In this document: piece by piece, positions 59,601-64,000 of the stretch | How the letters are laid out: every line of letters begins with the position of its first letter | Position numbering within the stretch: the stretch's first letter is position 1 | From: Toxoplasma gondii ME49 | Taxonomy: Eukaryota; Apicomplexa; Conoidasida; Eucoccidiorida; Sarcocystidae | Direction of reading: 5' to 3' | DNA length: 64,000 nt | Assembly (NCBI RefSeq): GCF_000006565.2 | Contig: NC_031470.1 | Span: forward strand, 1,118,954 to 1,182,953 | Translations under genes and position numbers: made by a program | The notes under the pieces: model-generated | What the model was told of the DNA's origin: nothing | Seen by the model: the letters and a program-made list of their open reading frames with translations, nothing else | Database searches by the model: none

Positions 59601-62600
59601 ATGTGTCATTCCTGCTATTCCAGTGGCGCCCATGCTCTCAGTATTCGCCACTATGTCATCGTTTCCTGCGTAGCTCTCCTGCTGGCTTTCGCTTGCCCTG
59701 CAGGCGCTTCGGGAGTCGCCTCGACTCCTGATCAAGTCGCAGTCAAGGAGGCTGAAGAGGCCCCCACGACTCTTCCCGCAGTTGATCCAACCGAAGATCA
59801 GTAAGGGTATTCTCACGTTTTTGTGGGTGAGCTGTACCAAGCCACCAGGGAGCCTGCCAGGTAGTTGTAATGTGGAACCACTGTCACGGTTAATCGACTC
59901 GACCCCTTAGAGAAACTCTGCTTATTCGTCGGCTTACCAGACTTCCTTGCACTCTGACAAGTGATGTCTAGCGGTGATCGGATCGTCCCGTTCTCATTCC
60001 TGATAGACGATGGTCTCTCCTCCGAGACCCCGCCTTTCATCCTTATCGTTCTGTTCTGGGACGCTTGTTGCTGGGCGTCTTGTTTTCCAGCACGAGAGTG
60101 CCCTTACTGCTTGCACGCGCAGCTGGGTTCGCGCTTTATCCTGGGACCCCTGCATCGGTCAAAACATAAGGCTGCATTGACAGACACTGGCGTGCCAATG
60201 ACTGAGGTTCATCATAAGCTCTCTATCAGGTCTGCCGCGCGCGCATTTTTGTGCTGTCTCGGGACACGGCTTCCTGCACCACAACTGATACGCAGACACA
60301 AGAATGTACACTATTCTATGGCATATAACCGTCTTTCAGTTCAACCAACGCGCTAAAAATTTTCTGCCACAGTGCGCACAGTTTTGTTCTTACCTGCACG
60401 GCTTTTCTCCCAGCGAACCAGTTGCCTTTCATCTGCAAGAGTGGTACTCTTTTTTAATAGAGCACTTATCAGCATCCTGCGATGTCCAACGCGAAAGGTA
60501 GTGATTCCGCAAAAGTCCCCTTTGTCGTCTATTTTGGCCTATGTGGGAACGCGTTGCTCTTGACTACTCTTGGTCAGCTGGCACGAGAGTTTTTTGCTTT
60601 TGCTGCATCAGCGCTGCGGATTCAAGTATCGACGCTTCCAAGAGGGCGAGAAGCGAAAGGAGCAAGAGGCAGTCATCGGGCATTCCCCAGAGACAGAGAA
60701 GTAGCGTCGCGGCACCCCGTACATCGGTTGTGTAAGCATGCGTCTCACGAGCTTTCCACTACTCAGTGAAACAGAAACCTGCCACGATGAACATATCGGT
60801 ACACATATTCAGAAATCGCACACTGCAGCATAGGTATCTAAGGCCAGTGAAGTAGGTGTCGGGAACAATGTAGCCCTCGTTGCTTTCAATAGCTTAGGCG
60901 TGAACTTGACGTTCTTCATCTGATGCCGGGAGGCCCCCAGTTTTTGTGCTTTCCGGTTGAACTAGGGACGGCAGCTACTCACAGTCACCACACACACACA
61001 CATCGGGTACGTTTTGCTATGGTATTCAACCAGTGATTCTGGAGACTCCGGGGGTGTCACAAGAGCGTTTGCCCATCCTGTCACTACTGTCTCAATCTTG
61101 TTCGCTCCTTACAGGGAACAACTGGAGAAGTCAACGCGCCCCCGATCCAAGAAGGGGAAGCCTTTGCAATACGCCTTGCTCGCGTTGGAGCTCTCTATAT
61201 ACGCATTCGTCGTCTATTTCACGTACACTCAGCTGGACTGCCACTTCAATAGTAAGCCCTACGAACGTCCAGATGAATCGTATTTTACTCGTCTTGCTCC
61301 CTCACGTTCTATGGTGCGTAATCGTACTGGAGAAGAGGTGCAAATCTCTTCGGCCGTTTCCCGAGAACGGACTGCGTTCGTGGCTTTAGCAGTTCTCTTC
61401 CACCAATGTCTAGCCTCACTGCCAGATGGAGCCAGTTCCTCTGTTTGCATTGCCGTACATTTCGTCGGCAGGGTGCCGTAGTTTCCCACGACCGGAGGGT
61501 CCTGTGGGAGTCCTGAAAAAACTATGAAGCATATTGTGTCCATAAAAAAGGTTCCTTCTGTGTGTTTGATGCTGTACGCCTCTCAGAAAAATGTAGGCTG
61601 CGTAGCGTACGGCGGCTGGTGGCATCGAGTAGCTCACAGTAGAAACTGGATCTTACTGTCTTGTTGGGGTCAACCGTGTTCCGTGGTGAGTGACACTTGG
61701 CCCAGGATAAAGAATTGTCTAGTTTCATTTTCCTCAGCAAACTGTCGACCACCAACAGTCAGGCTGTCGCCCGGCACGATGTGGGAACCTCACCTGCCAC
61801 TTTCCATCCACCTCAGCCTACGAATCCCAACCGACGCGTGTGTTCTATTCGGCTTACTGTGGAAAGGTCGTGAGTCGCTCGCAATGCTCCGGGATTGTGC
61901 AGAAGGTGCTCCTTGTTTTCATGTAGCCGGAAAGGGGTGCCTCGAACACGTTCGCACACGTACGCACACCACCGACTTGGTTTTCGGATCGTGGCCTTTG
62001 CGTTGAATAACAGCATGTGAGTCACTGCAGAAGGTTGCCTATTCGTCTTTGCGTACAGCTAATGTTGCGGACGATGTTCTGCGGTCTTCAGGCAGGCCCC
62101 GAGTCGACGTTGCGCACAAGTGTACACATAGTATCATCGGTCCGACCCAGCTGATGGTAGCGAGAGATTATGGGAGACTATAGAGCTCCATCATCTCTTA
62201 CAGCTCGCGTGTTGACCCCATATACCGCGTGCTTGACATTCAGTGCCAATCGATGAACTGTGTTGCGATCGCTTAACCCCAGCGTTGGTGTGGAACACGT
62301 AAGGAGAGGGCTCCTGGATGTGATTACTGCGGAACCAACTCGCTACCGTGGAGCGGAATGTCTGGGAGACGCACTCGTACTGGCAGTTGCTGCAACCAAC
62401 GCCGTACTAGAAACGCACACAGCACCTCATTCGGGGCTGTGACTTACTGTGCTTTCCCCTTTGCACCCGCAGTCAGTGAGTGCCTGCACAGGTCTAAGGT
62501 TCTCAGCGACACCTTAGTTGAATAAGCGGTCGGGATCGTTCCAGGCACTACTACCGATTGTCAAAAGGGGGTGCCCAAGGAGCCCAGAGATGCTGCGACA

Positions 62601-63147
62601 TGGCGGAGGCGTTCACGGGTCAGTGAGCCTGCAGGTGAATCATCCTGCCCGGCAGCCACTCTCCCAGTTCCGCAATCGAAAGCGACTCGACATGTGCGAG
62701 GGGTGATGGGATTCGGAGGTCTTGTAAAAAGTGGAGCCACGGTTCGTGTGTCGGCCTGTTCTGTTGGCGTATATAATTGTTTCCGGAATAAACGATGAGT
62801 ACTCCGTCGCCCCGAGGTGTGATGGGCAGTTAACTGCATTCGATCTGCGCATGTTTCTTCTTCTGTTGACGGCTGTAGAACGTAGGTACACCAGCCCCGT
62901 TGGAAGCGATAAGTAAAAGCTTCAGGCATGGGCTTTGCCTGGTATCAAACATCTCAGGCAGGTTGTCTGCATTTATATTTTGCCCGTGTTCTCATGCTTG
63001 AGTTGCGTGACACCCAGACACTGGTTCCTGATTAATTTCGTCCAGAATGTAGGCACGAAATCTAACTCACTCTCTGAGGATATAGCCGAGCGAGATGCAG
63101 GGGAACCACCGGATCACGATAGGGATTGTTCCTCCTCTCTCCTGTAG
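59601..63147 (+). CDS. Small secretory protein with signal peptide and one TM helix
   Basis: Six-exon model: 59601-59800, 60612-60731, 61115-61251, 62545-62634, 62879-62912 and 63003-63147. Phases chain without conflict (2, 2, 1, 1, 2), giving 241 residues. The ATG sits in gcaaaATG, the coccidian consensus. Residues 1-37 look like a signal peptide: hydrophobic core YVIVSCVALLLAFACPAGAS, Ala/Ser/Gly cleavage zone. Next come an acidic/Pro segment, a basic Ser/Arg segment, a TM helix (YALLALELSIYAFVVYFTY, about residues 127-145), then a Cys-containing region with an N-S-T sequon (HFNSTTTDC) and an acidic tail. The layout is like coccidian dense-granule or surface proteins, but I do not recognise it. 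Alternative: exon 3 could read through its donor to a stop at 61481 (228 aa). Exons 1-3 are better supported than 4-6. Confidence 0.5.
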
Positions 63148-64000
63148 GTTAGCAGTCATTTACCTTTGGCCCACCCACCTTACGGCCGATATTTTATAGC
63201 ATTCACGGGTGCACATGCTTGTGCATGTAGTGCGCCGTAGATGGACAAATGGTGTCAGCGTTTTCCTGATGTGCGCGAATCCAGTTCGTAAGGCGAATCG
63301 ATGTTCCGCACCGTACGCATGCATTGCTGTAACGACTTGACTAACGGTTTTAGATCGATTGGTACCAGCTCCCTGGTACGATTGTGATACGCTCCTGAAG
63401 ATCTTGTGGTGACCAGCCTGATCGCGTCGCTGAACGCAATTCTTGTGTGTCGTCGTGCCCCTTCTGTGCGTATTTGTTCAGCATGTGAGGACTACATCTG
63501 CTTGTAGTGGCAGACACGCATCTGATTGACCGAGTGTAGATTTATTTGGGACGCGAGAGGATCACATGGGCCGATGCAATGAACTGCCTGTGCTCCTTGG
63601 GCCGCCGGCAACCCCGGCACACCAGGTGAGCATAAAAAGATGGGAATGAGGATGACCACGCTCCCCCCGAGATGCCTCGGCGAGTGCAGACTTGGCCGCT
63701 GTTCTAACAGTGAAGGGGCGTTTAGAGACGCAGAATGGTGAATGACACAGCGAGGGATGCTCAGGCGCAGTTATCTCCTCTTACCACAGTCAGTACGAAT
63801 CAGCTGCACAAGGTGCATGGGCGAAAATGTAGAAAAAACGGCACATGGTGCCTCTGAAACAGTGGTGCTGAATCACCTTGTAGACATGAGATCACGCGAG
63901 TGCGGAGAAATACGGGACCGCTCCGTATACTCCCACCTTTTTAACATGCAGGTGAGCGAAAAGCTGTAGATTCCGATTGTTCTCGTATACTGGCAATCTG
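63148..64000. other. Right edge, no gene seen
   Basis: Downstream of the small secretory gene. No open frame has splice-supported continuation, no tRNA-like structure is evident, and there is no marked base skew. Confidence 0.4.

Noticed and set aside
61115..61481. Read-through version of exon 3 of the small secretory gene, ending at 61481
   Set aside because: Kept only as an alternative. The GTAAGC donor at 61252 is strong and three further exons chain in phase.
54138..64000. JmjC, ARID or C5HC2 exons upstream of the giant gene
   Set aside because: I looked for these because of the KDM5-like architecture. No HxD/E JmjC motif or C5HC2 pattern appeared on the minus strand, and the short ATG exon at 55103-55001 joins in phase to the next exon, giving a satisfactory N-terminus.
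1..64000. tRNA or rRNA genes, CRISPR arrays, transposons, organellar insertions
   Set aside because: No cloverleaf-like structures, rRNA-like conserved blocks, regular spacer repeats, terminal inverted repeats or transposase-like frames were seen. Nuclear copies of mitochondrial DNA are common in Toxoplasma, but I recognised none here; a search would be needed to exclude short ones.

Overview
The window looks like nuclear DNA of a coccidian apicomplexan, most likely Toxoplasma gondii or a close sarcocystid relative (Hammondia, Neospora). The reasons are: multi-exon genes with short GT-AG introns; ORFs swollen by Ser/Pro/Glu/Ala/Gln-rich inserts; start codons in an A-rich coccidian context (for example cacaaaATG at 15732 and gcaaaATG at 59601); purine/pyrimidine-skewed leaders; (AT)n microsatellites; and AGAGACG elements near gene starts. 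There is no sign of operons, ribosome-binding sites or bacterial signals. All exon models were built by eye from splice consensus, reading-frame phase and protein similarity.

Layout, left to right. (1) 371-3800, minus: a diacylglycerol/sphingosine-kinase-like protein, 858 aa in 4 exons, with two membrane segments and degenerate catalytic motifs. (2) 5913-15732, minus: the importin-alpha re-exporter CAS/CSE1 (exportin-2), 1049 aa in 12 phase-consistent exons. (3) About 15.7-20.7 kb: a divergent intergenic region whose purine/pyrimidine skew flips near 18.5-19 kb. (4) 20696-25596, plus: a TPR-like protein, 1005 aa in 6 exons. (5) 27002-55103, minus: one gene of about 28 kb in 9 exons, including a single exon of about 12.0 kb. 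It encodes a protein of about 8165 aa with recurrent PLU-1-like helical repeats, a PHD finger opened up by large inserts, and a Gln-rich tail with an AT-hook/NLS-like motif. (6) 59601-63147, plus: a small gene of 6 exons and 241 aa with a signal peptide and one further transmembrane helix, in the style of secreted coccidian proteins. I see no clear gene in 1-370, 3801-5912, 25597-27001 or 63148-64000. The 57.2-59.1 kb and 18.2-19.0 kb stretches have protein-like open frames on the minus strand that I could not assemble.

The genes do not form a pathway. CSE1 is housekeeping nuclear transport, recycling importin-alpha with RanGTP. The giant PLU-1/PHD protein is probably a nuclear chromatin-reader scaffold: it resembles the C-terminal part of KDM5 demethylases, but I find no JmjN, ARID or JmjC domain. 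The kinase-like protein is probably on an internal membrane. The small signal-peptide protein is probably secretory. The giant protein, the degenerate lipid kinase and the small secretory gene deserve most attention.
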